A stretch of DNA of 64,000 bases from Gammaproteobacteria bacterium (GTDB lineage Bacteria > Pseudomonadota > Gammaproteobacteria > Pseudomonadales > Pseudomonadaceae): contig JAAYFI010000065.1 of the NCBI GenBank assembly GCA_012728315.1, positions 81,112 through 145,111 of the forward strand, in the 5' to 3' direction. Made by a program: the position numbers and the translations under genes. The notes beneath the pieces were generated by a model, which was not told the origin of the DNA, made no database searches, and was given only the letters and a program-made list of their open reading frames with translations. This document shows, one piece after another, positions 33,137 through 41,602 of the stretch (its first letter is position 1; each line of letters begins with the position of its first letter).

Positions 33137-34546
33137 CTAAAGAGAATTAAGAAAAGCTAACAAAGCGTCGCGCTCAGGCTGCGAGAACTTTAACACCTGC
33201 TGTTTGGATGCTTCTGCTTCGCCAGAATGCCAGAGCACAGCCTCCATTAGATTGCGTGCGCGACCATCATGCAGAAAACGCGTATGACCACTGACCGCCT
33301 CGGTTAAACCAATGCCCCACAACGGCGGTGTGCGCCAATCACGGCCGCTGGCTAAAAACTCAGGACGCTGATCGGCTAAGCCCTCACCCATATCATGCAG
33401 CAGTAAATCGCTGTAAGGGAAAATCACTTGCTCGGCTAACTCAGGTTCAGCAGCATCTTTACGGGTCACAAAGCGTGGCGTGTGACAGCTGTGACAGTTA
33501 GCTTGCTGGAACAACTGCTTACCCTTTAATACCTCAGGACTATCAGGATTACGTCGAGCTGGCACAGCTAGGTTACGTGAATAAAACAGCACCTGCGCTT
33601 CAATTTTTTCATTAACCTCAGGCGCTCCCCCATCAGGTGCGGCGAGACAATCGCTTTGTTGCTCGGTACAGGCACTGCCACTCAGCAGCGGTGTCGATAA
33701 GCCCATATCATTAAAGAACGCATCAGCATTTTGCTGACGCATACTCGGTTGCCCCGCTTTCCAACCAAAACGGCCCAGCGCCAGCGCTTGCGCTTCATGC
33801 GACCAGACTTGATTGGCGCGGCCACGAATACCATCGCCATTGAGATCATCAGGGTCTTGATTGGCTAGAATATCTTCCTCTGCAATGGCTTCCAGTAAGC
33901 CCAAACCAATCATCGGTGGCGCCACCCGCGCCGACATCAGCACATCGGGGTGCATCGGTCCGTAACCTAGATCGCTGATTTGCACCTGCGGTTGTTGTAA
34001 CTCAACCACGCTGCCATCAGCAAAAGTTACCGGAAGCGGCGTGTAACTGACACGCACGCGCCCCTCAGGCGCAACACCAGGGATCGCCATATCCTGAAGC
34101 TGCCCGCCGTAGCTGGGCTCTGGAACAATGCCTTTTTTCGCCAGCAACTTTGCATCAGCGGCGCTTGCTGGAATCGATAAACGTACCAACATCGACACGG
34201 CATTCACAGCATCAGGCGCAGGCGGATGCCCTCGACCATCTTTAATATGGCAATTCTGGCAAGCATTGGTATTGAACAACGGTCCTAAGCCATCACGAGA
34301 CGTGGTGGTTGCTGGAGCGATCACCCACGGGCTGCGAAAGAAACTATTGCCCACGCTAAAATCCAAACGGCGGGTCGGCGCTAAATTAGCCGAAGGTAAA
34401 GAAAAAGCATTGGCATCAAACTTATTAACTGTCGTCGTGCCACCCGGGAAACGCTCTTGTGGATCAAAGCCGCTCAGTTCTGTGGCTGTTTGTGCCATAA
34501 CCAAACTACTCAAACCGAGCAAACTTACTGCTAAAAAGACTTTCAT
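33137..34546 (-). CDS. Di-haem oxidoreductase family protein (putative peroxidase/thiol oxidoreductase)
   Basis: Two haem motifs, ACQNCHIKDGRGHPP and ANCHSCHTPRF; HDMGEGLADQRPE; signal peptide. Confidence 0.9.
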   Translation of the reverse strand: MKVFLAVSLLGLSSLVMAQTATELSGFDPQERFPGGTTTVNKFDANAFSLPSANLAPTRRLDFSVGNSFFRSPWVIAPATTTSRDGLGPLFNTNACQNCHIKDGRGHPPAPDAVNAVSMLVRLSIPASAADAKLLAKKGIVPEPSYGGQLQDMAIPGVAPEGRVRVSYTPLPVTFADGSVVELQQPQVQISDLGYGPMHPDVLMSARVAPPMIGLGLLEAIAEEDILANQDPDDLNGDGIRGRANQVWSHEAQALALGRFGWKAGQPSMRQQNADAFFNDMGLSTPLLSGSACTEQQSDCLAAPDGGAPEVNEKIEAQVLFYSRNLAVPARRNPDSPEVLKGKQLFQQANCHSCHTPRFVTRKDAAEPELAEQVIFPYSDLLLHDMGEGLADQRPEFLASGRDWRTPPLWGIGLTEAVSGHTRFLHDGRARNLMEAVLWHSGEAEASKQQVLKFSQPERDALLAFLNSL

Positions 34547-34632
34547 GCCAACAACCTAAAACATCGATAAAAATGAGAACGCCGACAGTTGTCGGCATTC
34601 ATTGTCTATTGCATTAACAAGACTATTGCGCT

Positions 34633-35970
34633 TTAAAACGCATGATCAGCCGTATCCGGATTTAACTCAGTAATGCCTAAGGCTAATGCTGCTTGTTCAA
34701 TAGCGGTGGTTTGTTCAACCAAGGCAGCAATCGAATCACGCACAATTTTCTGCCCGTCAGCGTTGTCAGGATCAATCATCTGATCAAAGGCCATGCCATT
34801 TTCTGCAGCATCCACCATCACCTGCAAAGTTTTTTCCGTAGCGGCTAACTTGCTTTGTAACAGTTGATCCGCGTTGGCATCAGCCGCTTGCACCAGCTGT
34901 GCAATACTCGGACCTGTCAGCACAGTGCCATCAACTTTCTTATACTCACCCAAATACACATTGCGCACGCCTTTGGCGTTGTAGAAATGCGAGTTATGGG
35001 TGTTATCACTGAAGCAGTCATGCTCGTCTTCAGTAGAACTGGCTTCCAGCGCAACTTTCATCCGCTCGCCGGCCAACTCACCTAAACTCAAACTGCCCAT
35101 GCCAAAAAACGCTTTGCGTAAGCCTTTTTCAGCACTTTCTGCCAGCAATTCAGCACGGTAGTTGTCTGAGTTACCGGTTGCCCACTGAGCCGTCATCTCA
35201 GCGAGATCATTCACCAATAAATCAGTGACAACTTTTAAATACTGACCGCGGCGTTCGCAATTGCCACCGGTGCAGTTTTCATCGGTTAAATAATCCGTGT
35301 AAGAACGCTCACCGGCACCGGGCTGGGTACCATTTAAATCCTGCCCCCAGAGCAAAAACTCAATGGCATGGTAACCGGTGGCAACGTTGGCTTCAGAGCC
35401 GCCGAGTTCATTTAAATCAGCTAATAATTCAGCCGTTAACTCACTGACATCAACTTTCTCTTCACCCACTTGAATGCTCTGGCTGGCAATAATATTAGCG
35501 GTGGCGCCGTCATTGCCTAAAGCGTACTGATAGTCACCATCGACATAATCAATCAAGCCTTCATCCAAAGGCCAAGCGTTAACCTGCCCTTCCCACTCAT
35601 CCACCAAGGGGTTACCAAAACGAAACACTTCAGATTGCATATAAGGGACGCGTGCAGCTAACCAAGCATCTTTGGCCGCTTGTTGAGTTTGTGCACTGGG
35701 CGCTGCGACGAAGGCATTGACCGCAACCTGCAAAGCTTGCGCGGTGCTGTGCGCATCAGCAAAGGTGGCATGAGCGATATCAGCGTAGTGACTGATCACT
35801 TGCTCGCGGGTGATGGCGTGTGCATCTGCCGCTTTAGCTGCTTCTAAGGTTGTCGCAGCAGACGTTGGCATTGCTGCAGCCTTTGCAGTGCTAGGCTCGC
35901 TATCGCCGCAAGCCACTAGATTAATTGCCAAAGCCAACACAGTCAGATGAGCAAATGAAAAAACACGCAT
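34633..35970 (-). CDS. Imelysin family iron-linked lipoprotein (IrpA/IcmP-like)
   Basis: Lipobox (INLVACGD), GYHAIEFLLWGQDLNGTQPGAGERSYTDY (GxHxxE). Confidence 0.92.
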   Translation of the reverse strand: MRVFSFAHLTVLALAINLVACGDSEPSTAKAAAMPTSAATTLEAAKAADAHAITREQVISHYADIAHATFADAHSTAQALQVAVNAFVAAPSAQTQQAAKDAWLAARVPYMQSEVFRFGNPLVDEWEGQVNAWPLDEGLIDYVDGDYQYALGNDGATANIIASQSIQVGEEKVDVSELTAELLADLNELGGSEANVATGYHAIEFLLWGQDLNGTQPGAGERSYTDYLTDENCTGGNCERRGQYLKVVTDLLVNDLAEMTAQWATGNSDNYRAELLAESAEKGLRKAFFGMGSLSLGELAGERMKVALEASSTEDEHDCFSDNTHNSHFYNAKGVRNVYLGEYKKVDGTVLTGPSIAQLVQAADANADQLLQSKLAATEKTLQVMVDAAENGMAFDQMIDPDNADGQKIVRDSIAALVEQTTAIEQAALALGITELNPDTADHAF

Positions 35971-36024
35971 TAGAATATCCTTGCAGAGTTAAAGCAGAGT
36001 TGATAGTGATTAGAACAGGCAAAC

Positions 36025-36046
36025 AATAATGATAAAGATTTGCATT
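36025..36046 (-). promoter_or_regulatory. Putative Fur box upstream of the imelysin operon
   Basis: AATAAT-GATAAA-GATTTG-CATT resembles tandem GATAAT hexamers about 55 nt upstream of the first imelysin start. Confidence 0.5.
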
Positions 36047-36231
36047 TAATGCAAAGGTTTTTTATAAATTCAATGCATTTAACTGAGCGAGCTACCTTTC
36101 CTGCCATACAATACCTGGGTTTTGCTGCGCTCCAGTTTGTCTACAACTCAAGCAATACAGCACAGCAATCTGTCTTGGTGCTTAAACCCCTAAGCCTAGC
36201 TATCAATACTGCATGCGCGTTTTGCAGGCAT

Positions 36232-36260
36232 AAAAAAACCCAGCCGAAGCTGGGTTTTTT
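36232..36260 (-). terminator. Intrinsic terminator downstream of glyA
   Basis: AAAAAAACCCAGC-cgaa-GCTGGGTTTTTT. Confidence 0.9.
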
Positions 36261-36274
36261 AAGCAAAGGTCTAC

Positions 36275-37528
36275 TTAGTTGCCGTATACCGGAAACTTCG
36301 CGCAAACCGCTTGCACTTTGGCACGCACCGCATCAATCACAGACTGATCGCCCATGTTGTCGAGGATGTCGCAAATCCAACCGGCCAACTCGCGGCACTC
36401 TGCTTCTTTAAAGCCGCGCGTTGTCACTGCTGGTGTACCGATACGCAAGCCTGACGTCACAAAAGGTGAACGTGGGTCATTGGGTACAGAGTTTTTGTTG
36501 ACAGTGATAAAGGCTTCGCCTAAAGCGGCATCCGCATCTTTACCGGTGATGTCTTGCTTGATCAGGGATACCAAGAACAAATGGTTGAACGTACCACCAG
36601 AAACCACATCAAAGCCACGCTCAATGAACACATTGGCCATGGTCTGAGCGTTTTTGATCACTTGCTTTTGGTACTCTTTAAACTCAGGCTGCAATGCTTC
36701 TTTAAAGCAGATCGCTTTACCAGCAATCACGTGCTCTAAAGGACCACCTTGACTGCCTGGGAATACTGCAGAGTTCAGTTTCTTTTCAATGTCTGGATTA
36801 GAGCGCGCCAGAATCAAACCACCGCGTGGACCACGTAAAGTTTTGTGCGTTGTTGTTGTTACAACATCAGCGTATGGCACTGGGTTCGGGTAGACACCGG
36901 CGGCAACTAAGCCTGCAACGTGAGCCATATCAACAAACAAATAAGCGCCAACTTTATCCGCGATTTCACGGAAACGTGGGAAATCGAGAACCTGTGAGTA
37001 GGCCGAGAAACCTGCCACGATCATTTTGGGTTTGTGCTCTACAGCCAAACGCTCAACTTCGTCGTAGTCAATTAAACCTGCCTCGTCAATTCCGTACTGC
37101 ACAGCATTATAGAGCTGACCTGAAGAACTGACGCTCGCACCGTGAGTCAAGTGTCCACCGTGCGCCAAGCTCATACCTAAAATGGTGTCACCCGCTTCTA
37201 ATAAGGCTAAGTACACCGCAGAGTTTGCTTGTGAACCAGCGTGCGGCTGAACGTTAGCATAATCAGCGCCGAACAACTCTTTAGCGCGATCAATCGCTAA
37301 CTGCTCGATAATATCAACGTACTCACAGCCACCGTAGTAGCGTTTTCCTGGGTAGCCTTCTGCGTATTTGTTGGTCAGCACAGAACCTTGTGCCTCCATT
37401 ACCGCAGGGCTGGTGTAGTTTTCTGATGCAATCAGCTCAATGTGCTCTTCTTGGCGCTGGGCTTCTTTCTCCATCGCATCAAAAAGTTCAGGATCAAATC
37501 GGGCAATGGTCAAATCACGGCTGAACAT
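36275..37528 (-). CDS. glyA: Serine hydroxymethyltransferase
   Basis: [56 protein letters not shown]. Confidence 0.98.
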   Translation of the reverse strand: MFSRDLTIARFDPELFDAMEKEAQRQEEHIELIASENYTSPAVMEAQGSVLTNKYAEGYPGKRYYGGCEYVDIIEQLAIDRAKELFGADYANVQPHAGSQANSAVYLALLEAGDTILGMSLAHGGHLTHGASVSSSGQLYNAVQYGIDEAGLIDYDEVERLAVEHKPKMIVAGFSAYSQVLDFPRFREIADKVGAYLFVDMAHVAGLVAAGVYPNPVPYADVVTTTTHKTLRGPRGGLILARSNPDIEKKLNSAVFPGSQGGPLEHVIAGKAICFKEALQPEFKEYQKQVIKNAQTMANVFIERGFDVVSGGTFNHLFLVSLIKQDITGKDADAALGEAFITVNKNSVPNDPRSPFVTSGLRIGTPAVTTRGFKEAECRELAGWICDILDNMGDQSVIDAVRAKVQAVCAKFPVYGN

Positions 37529-37751
37529 AGCGGTCCTCATGGAATCAACAAGGCTAATGAAATATATAAGATGGAGATTCTACAGTATCTGAGCGGTCAT
37601 AGCACATGAAAGGCTATCACTCTGACAATAAGTCTTACTCACGCAGATTTTATGACAAAAATAACGACCCAAAACCATTGCTCTGCAATAAATGTAAATC
37701 TGCACAGTTGACTGTTACTGCAATAGTGCAAACACCACCAATGGTCAACGA

Positions 37752-37850
37752 GTACTTCGGGGTGGGTGTGACAAGCGAGCCAAGGATGGCGAGCGCCGGA
37801 GTTGAGCCCAGGATGGGCTCATCGACGGATAAACACCTACCCCGAAGTAC
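37752..37850 (+). repeat. Dispersed palindromic repeat, copy 1 (REP/MITE-like)
   Basis: Ends GTACTTCGGGGTGGGTGT and ACACCTACCCCGAAGTAC are an inverted repeat (17/18); interior shares CAGCCAAGGATGGCG/TCATCGAC/AGTACGGCAT-type blocks with 62372-62452. Confidence 0.85.
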
Positions 37851-38218
37851 GGCATGCCCCAATTATCGCATCCAAATAAAGCAAAGCATCCAGAGCGATT
37901 TGTGCACGCCGTACCTGACTCAGAAATACGATATACCCCCGATTCAGAATCACCGCATGCACCTGTCTCATCAACACCACTGGCACTATAAAACAAACAA
38001 CAAATATGCACATGACACAACGCCCGGCATTCTTTGCGGGCGAGCCGCCCGTGCACAGTCAGCAGACCTCGCCACAATTAAGCCGCTGCAGGCAACACAA
38101 ACACCTGCAACTACTGATTAATTTTCTGTAAAACGCTACAATCTTGGCACTTTTAAGGTCGCTCTTTTAGCAATAGACGCAAGACCCATCATTTACCCAT
38201 TAACTATTTAGGTCGCTC

Positions 38219-39883
38219 ATGTCTCAATACGTTTTCACCATGCACCGTCTCGGCAAAGTTGTGCCACCTAAGCGCGAGATTCTCAAAGATATTTCCTTAT
38301 CCTTTTTCCCAGGCGCAAAAATCGGTGTACTCGGCCTAAACGGCTCAGGTAAATCCACATTGCTGCGCATTATGGCCGGAGTTGACACCGAGTTTAATGG
38401 TGAGGCCCGCCCAATGCCGGGCTTAAATATTGGCTATTTGCCACAAGAACCACAACTCGACCCACAAAAAACCGTACGCGAAACCGTCGAAGAAGCACTC
38501 GGCGAAATTAAAGCTGCACAAGCCCGCCTCGATGAAGTCTATGCCGCTTATGCTGAGCCTGATGCAGACTTTGACGCACTGGCCAGCGAACAAGCCAAGC
38601 TCGAAGCCATTCTCCAAGCAAGCGATGGACACAATATCGAACGCCAGCTGGAAGTTGCTGCTGATGCCCTGCGCTTACCCGCTTGGGACGCTAAAGTTGA
38701 ACACCTATCGGGGGGTGAAAAACGCCGCGTAGCACTATGCCGCCTACTGCTCTCAGCACCAGATATGTTACTACTCGACGAGCCCACCAACCACCTAGAC
38801 GCCGACTCAGTGGCTTGGCTTGAACGCTTCCTACATGATTTCACCGGCACCGTAGTGGCCATCACCCACGACCGTTACTTCTTAGACAACGTCGCCGGCT
38901 GGATTCTGGAATTAGACCGCGGCCAAGGCATTCCATTCGAAGGCAACTACTCACAGTGGCTGGAAGCTAAAGCTGCGCGCTTAAGTCAAGAAGCCAAACA
39001 AGAAGCCTCACACAATAAAGCCATGAAAGCTGAGCTTGAGTGGGTACGCCAAGGCGCGAAAGGCCGTCAATCCAAATCCAAAGCTCGCTTAGCCCGCTTT
39101 GAAGAAATGCAATCACAAGAGTTCCAAAAACGCAGCGAAACCAATGAGATTTATATCCCTGCAGGTGACCGTTTAGGCGATCAAGTCATCGAGGTCAGAG
39201 GTGTGAGCAAGGCCTATGGTGACCGCGTTTTAATTGATAACTTGTCCTTCACTGTACCTAAGGGCGCGATTGTCGGCGTAATCGGTGGTAACGGTGCGGG
39301 TAAGTCCACTCTGTTTCGGATGATCATGGGCACTGAACAACCCGACTCAGGCGAAATCATTATTGGCGAAACGGTAAAGCTCGCCAGTGTCGATCAGCAG
39401 CGTGACAACCTCGATGGTTCAAAAACCGTCTGGGAGCAAATCTCTGATGGCTACGACATGATTAAAGTCGGTAACTATGAAGTGTCTTCGCGTGGTTATG
39501 TTGGACGCTTTAACTTTAAAGGTGCCGACCAACAAAAATTCGTCAAGGACTTATCCGGCGGTGAACGCGGACGCTTGCATTTAGCCTTAACCCTTAAGCA
39601 AGGCGCCAACGTTTTACTGCTCGACGAACCCTCCAACGACCTCGACGTAGAAACCTTACGCGCACTGGAAGAAGCCTTGCTGGACTTCCCAGGCTCTGCC
39701 ATTGTGATCTCCCACGACCGCTGGTTCCTTGACCGTATCGCCACGCACATCTTGTCTTATGAAGATGACTCCAGCGTCGTATTCTTCGAGGGTAACTACA
39801 CAGAATACGAAGCAGATCGCAAGAAGCGCCTAGGGGATGCCGCCGCACAACCCAAGCGCGTACGCTATAAACGCTTAGCCTAA
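38219..39883 (+). CDS. ettA: Energy-dependent translational throttle protein EttA (ABC-F)
   Basis: Two ABC domains (GLNGSGKSTLLR, GGNGAGKSTLFR), LSGGEKRRVALCRLLL, FEGNYSQWLEAKAARL. Confidence 0.97.
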   Translation: MSQYVFTMHRLGKVVPPKREILKDISLSFFPGAKIGVLGLNGSGKSTLLRIMAGVDTEFNGEARPMPGLNIGYLPQEPQLDPQKTVRETVEEALGEIKAAQARLDEVYAAYAEPDADFDALASEQAKLEAILQASDGHNIERQLEVAADALRLPAWDAKVEHLSGGEKRRVALCRLLLSAPDMLLLDEPTNHLDADSVAWLERFLHDFTGTVVAITHDRYFLDNVAGWILELDRGQGIPFEGNYSQWLEAKAARLSQEAKQEASHNKAMKAELEWVRQGAKGRQSKSKARLARFEEMQSQEFQKRSETNEIYIPAGDRLGDQVIEVRGVSKAYGDRVLIDNLSFTVPKGAIVGVIGGNGAGKSTLFRMIMGTEQPDSGEIIIGETVKLASVDQQRDNLDGSKTVWEQISDGYDMIKVGNYEVSSRGYVGRFNFKGADQQKFVKDLSGGERGRLHLALTLKQGANVLLLDEPSNDLDVETLRALEEALLDFPGSAIVISHDRWFLDRIATHILSYEDDSSVVFFEGNYTEYEADRKKRLGDAAAQPKRVRYKRLA

Positions 39884-39893
39884 GCACACTTAT

Positions 39894-39939
39894 TTTTATC
39901 AGCGGCTGCACTTTTTACAGTGCAGTCGGTCTGATAAAA
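39894..39939 (+). other. Two-tier hairpin downstream of ettA
   Basis: TTTTATCAG...CTGATAAAA outer stem (9 bp) and CTGCACT...AGTGCAG inner stem (7 bp). Confidence 0.6.
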
Positions 39940-40041
39940 GACATAGAAAACCACTGGACATCCATACAATCAAGTACAATACTAGTGGTGCTTAAACAGC
40001 CCCCTCCCATTAGGCGCCGATACCGGCAAAGGAGTACAAGC

Positions 40042-40209
40042 ATGAGTCAGCGTGAAAACAAGCGCACCAACAAAGCCAAGTCTATTGTTGCTCAACCGCT
40101 GTTTCGCAGCCGCCAAGAGCAACCTAAAAAAGGCAAAGGCAGCTACCGCCGCAACCAAAAAGCCTCTCGGTTTAATAGCCCAGAGGCTTTTGTTTTTCTA
40201 GCAGCATAA
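40042..40209 (+). CDS. arfA: Alternative ribosome-rescue factor ArfA
   Basis: 55 aa MSQRENKRTNKAKSIVAQPLFRSRQEQPKKGKGSYRRNQKASRFNSPEAFVFLAA carrying the PLFRxRxEx(2-3)KKGKGSYxR ArfA core; RBS GGAG upstream. Confidence 0.85.
   Translation: MSQRENKRTNKAKSIVAQPLFRSRQEQPKKGKGSYRRNQKASRFNSPEAFVFLAA
40158..40197 (+). terminator. Intrinsic terminator/RNase III-type hairpin embedded in the arfA ORF
   Basis: AAAAGCCTCT (40158-40167) pairs perfectly with AGAGGCTTTT (40182-40191), followed by GTTTTT, upstream of the arfA stop codon. Confidence 0.85.
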
Positions 40210-40318
40210 GATATTTTGCATTCTCCAGTTACAGGCCTCTCTATATACTCCCTATGACTGACTTTATAATACGGCTCAGCATGTTAAAGTTGAGTCCTAA
40301 CATATATTGAGATTAGCC

Positions 40319-41602
40319 ATGCCTGCGCGTTTACCTTTATTTTTTGCTGCAATCTGCATCAGCTTATTCACCTATCAAGCTGGAGCCAGCACATCTTCTC
40401 CAGTGGTAACGCCTGCCATCTCAGCTATAACGCAAACCAGCCCCGCACCCCTGACCCAACAAAGCTTTGCGCAGTGGCGTGCAGCTTTACGTATGGAAGC
40501 ACTCAACCAAGGCATTACCCCTTTACTCTTTGAGCAGGCCTTTGCGGGGCTAAGCCCTGACCCACAAGTGCTGGCTGCCGATCAAAGTCAGCCGGAGTTC
40601 AGCCGCCCTGTTTGGGAGTATTTAGACAGCGCGGTATCCTCTTGGCGCGTTGCTCGCGGTAAAGCGCTGCTCGCCGAGCACGCCAAAACCCTACAAGCCA
40701 TTGAAGAGCGTTTTCAAGTTGATCCCAGTGTTTTAGTAGCGGTTTGGGGTATGGAAAGCAGCTTTGGCCGCCAAATTGGCAGCAAAAACGTGATTCGTTC
40801 GCTCGCCACCCTCGCCTACGAAGGTCGCCGCAGCGATTTCTGGCGAGGCCAGCTGATTGCCGCGCTGCATATTTTACAAGAAGGCGATATTGCCATAAAC
40901 GGCATGATTGGCTCGTGGGCCGGCGCCATGGGGCAGACCCAGTTTATGCCCAGCACCTATCGCCAATACGCAATCGACTTTGATGGTGACGGTCGACGAG
41001 ATATTTGGGGATCGAGCGCTGATGCCCTCGCCTCAGCCGCAAACTACCTGCGTTTATCTGGCTGGCAGCATCAACAATCCTGGGGCTTTGAGGTGCAACT
41101 ACCCACCCGTGGTTTTGATTATGCACTGGCCGATGGTGAACACAGCATGAGCCTACAGCAATGGCTTGATTTAGGTGTGATCCCACGCGATAGCAGCGAT
41201 GCGCGCAATATAACGCAAGATGTTGCAACCTTATTTCTGCCCAGCGGCCACCAAGGCCCTGCTTACTTACTGCTGAATAATTTTCGCAGTATCTTAAAGT
41301 ACAACAACTCCACCTCCTATGCGCTGGCCATAGGCTTGCTCGCCAATGCCTTGCAAGGCGATTATCGCGTACCGAGCAACTGGCCAAAGCATGATCGTAT
41401 GCTAAGCCGTCAAGAACGCATTGAATTGCAAACGCTGCTCAACCAGTTGGGTTTTGATAGTGGTAAACCGGATGGAATTATCGGGGTCAACTCACGCCAA
41501 GCTGTGCGTGGTTTTCAAAAAACACAAGGCCTACCCGCCGATGGCTATCCTAACGAAGCCATTCTCAATAGCCTGCGTCGGGTGGCAGCTCAGCGGCCTT
41601 AG
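40319..41602 (+). CDS. Lytic murein transglycosylase (MltB family) with C-terminal peptidoglycan-binding domain
   Basis: AVWGMESSFGRQIGSKNVIRSLATLAYEGRR, MIGSWAGAMGQTQFMPSTYRQYAIDFDGDGRRDIW, C-terminal PG_binding_1. Confidence 0.94.
   Translation: MPARLPLFFAAICISLFTYQAGASTSSPVVTPAISAITQTSPAPLTQQSFAQWRAALRMEALNQGITPLLFEQAFAGLSPDPQVLAADQSQPEFSRPVWEYLDSAVSSWRVARGKALLAEHAKTLQAIEERFQVDPSVLVAVWGMESSFGRQIGSKNVIRSLATLAYEGRRSDFWRGQLIAALHILQEGDIAINGMIGSWAGAMGQTQFMPSTYRQYAIDFDGDGRRDIWGSSADALASAANYLRLSGWQHQQSWGFEVQLPTRGFDYALADGEHSMSLQQWLDLGVIPRDSSDARNITQDVATLFLPSGHQGPAYLLLNNFRSILKYNNSTSYALAIGLLANALQGDYRVPSNWPKHDRMLSRQERIELQTLLNQLGFDSGKPDGIIGVNSRQAVRGFQKTQGLPADGYPNEAILNSLRRVAAQRP

Noticed and set aside
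37606-38121. 171-aa ORF on + strand between glyA and ettA
   Set aside because: It runs through the dispersed palindromic repeat, has low-complexity unfamiliar composition and no recognisable domain or convincing RBS. Treated as non-coding.
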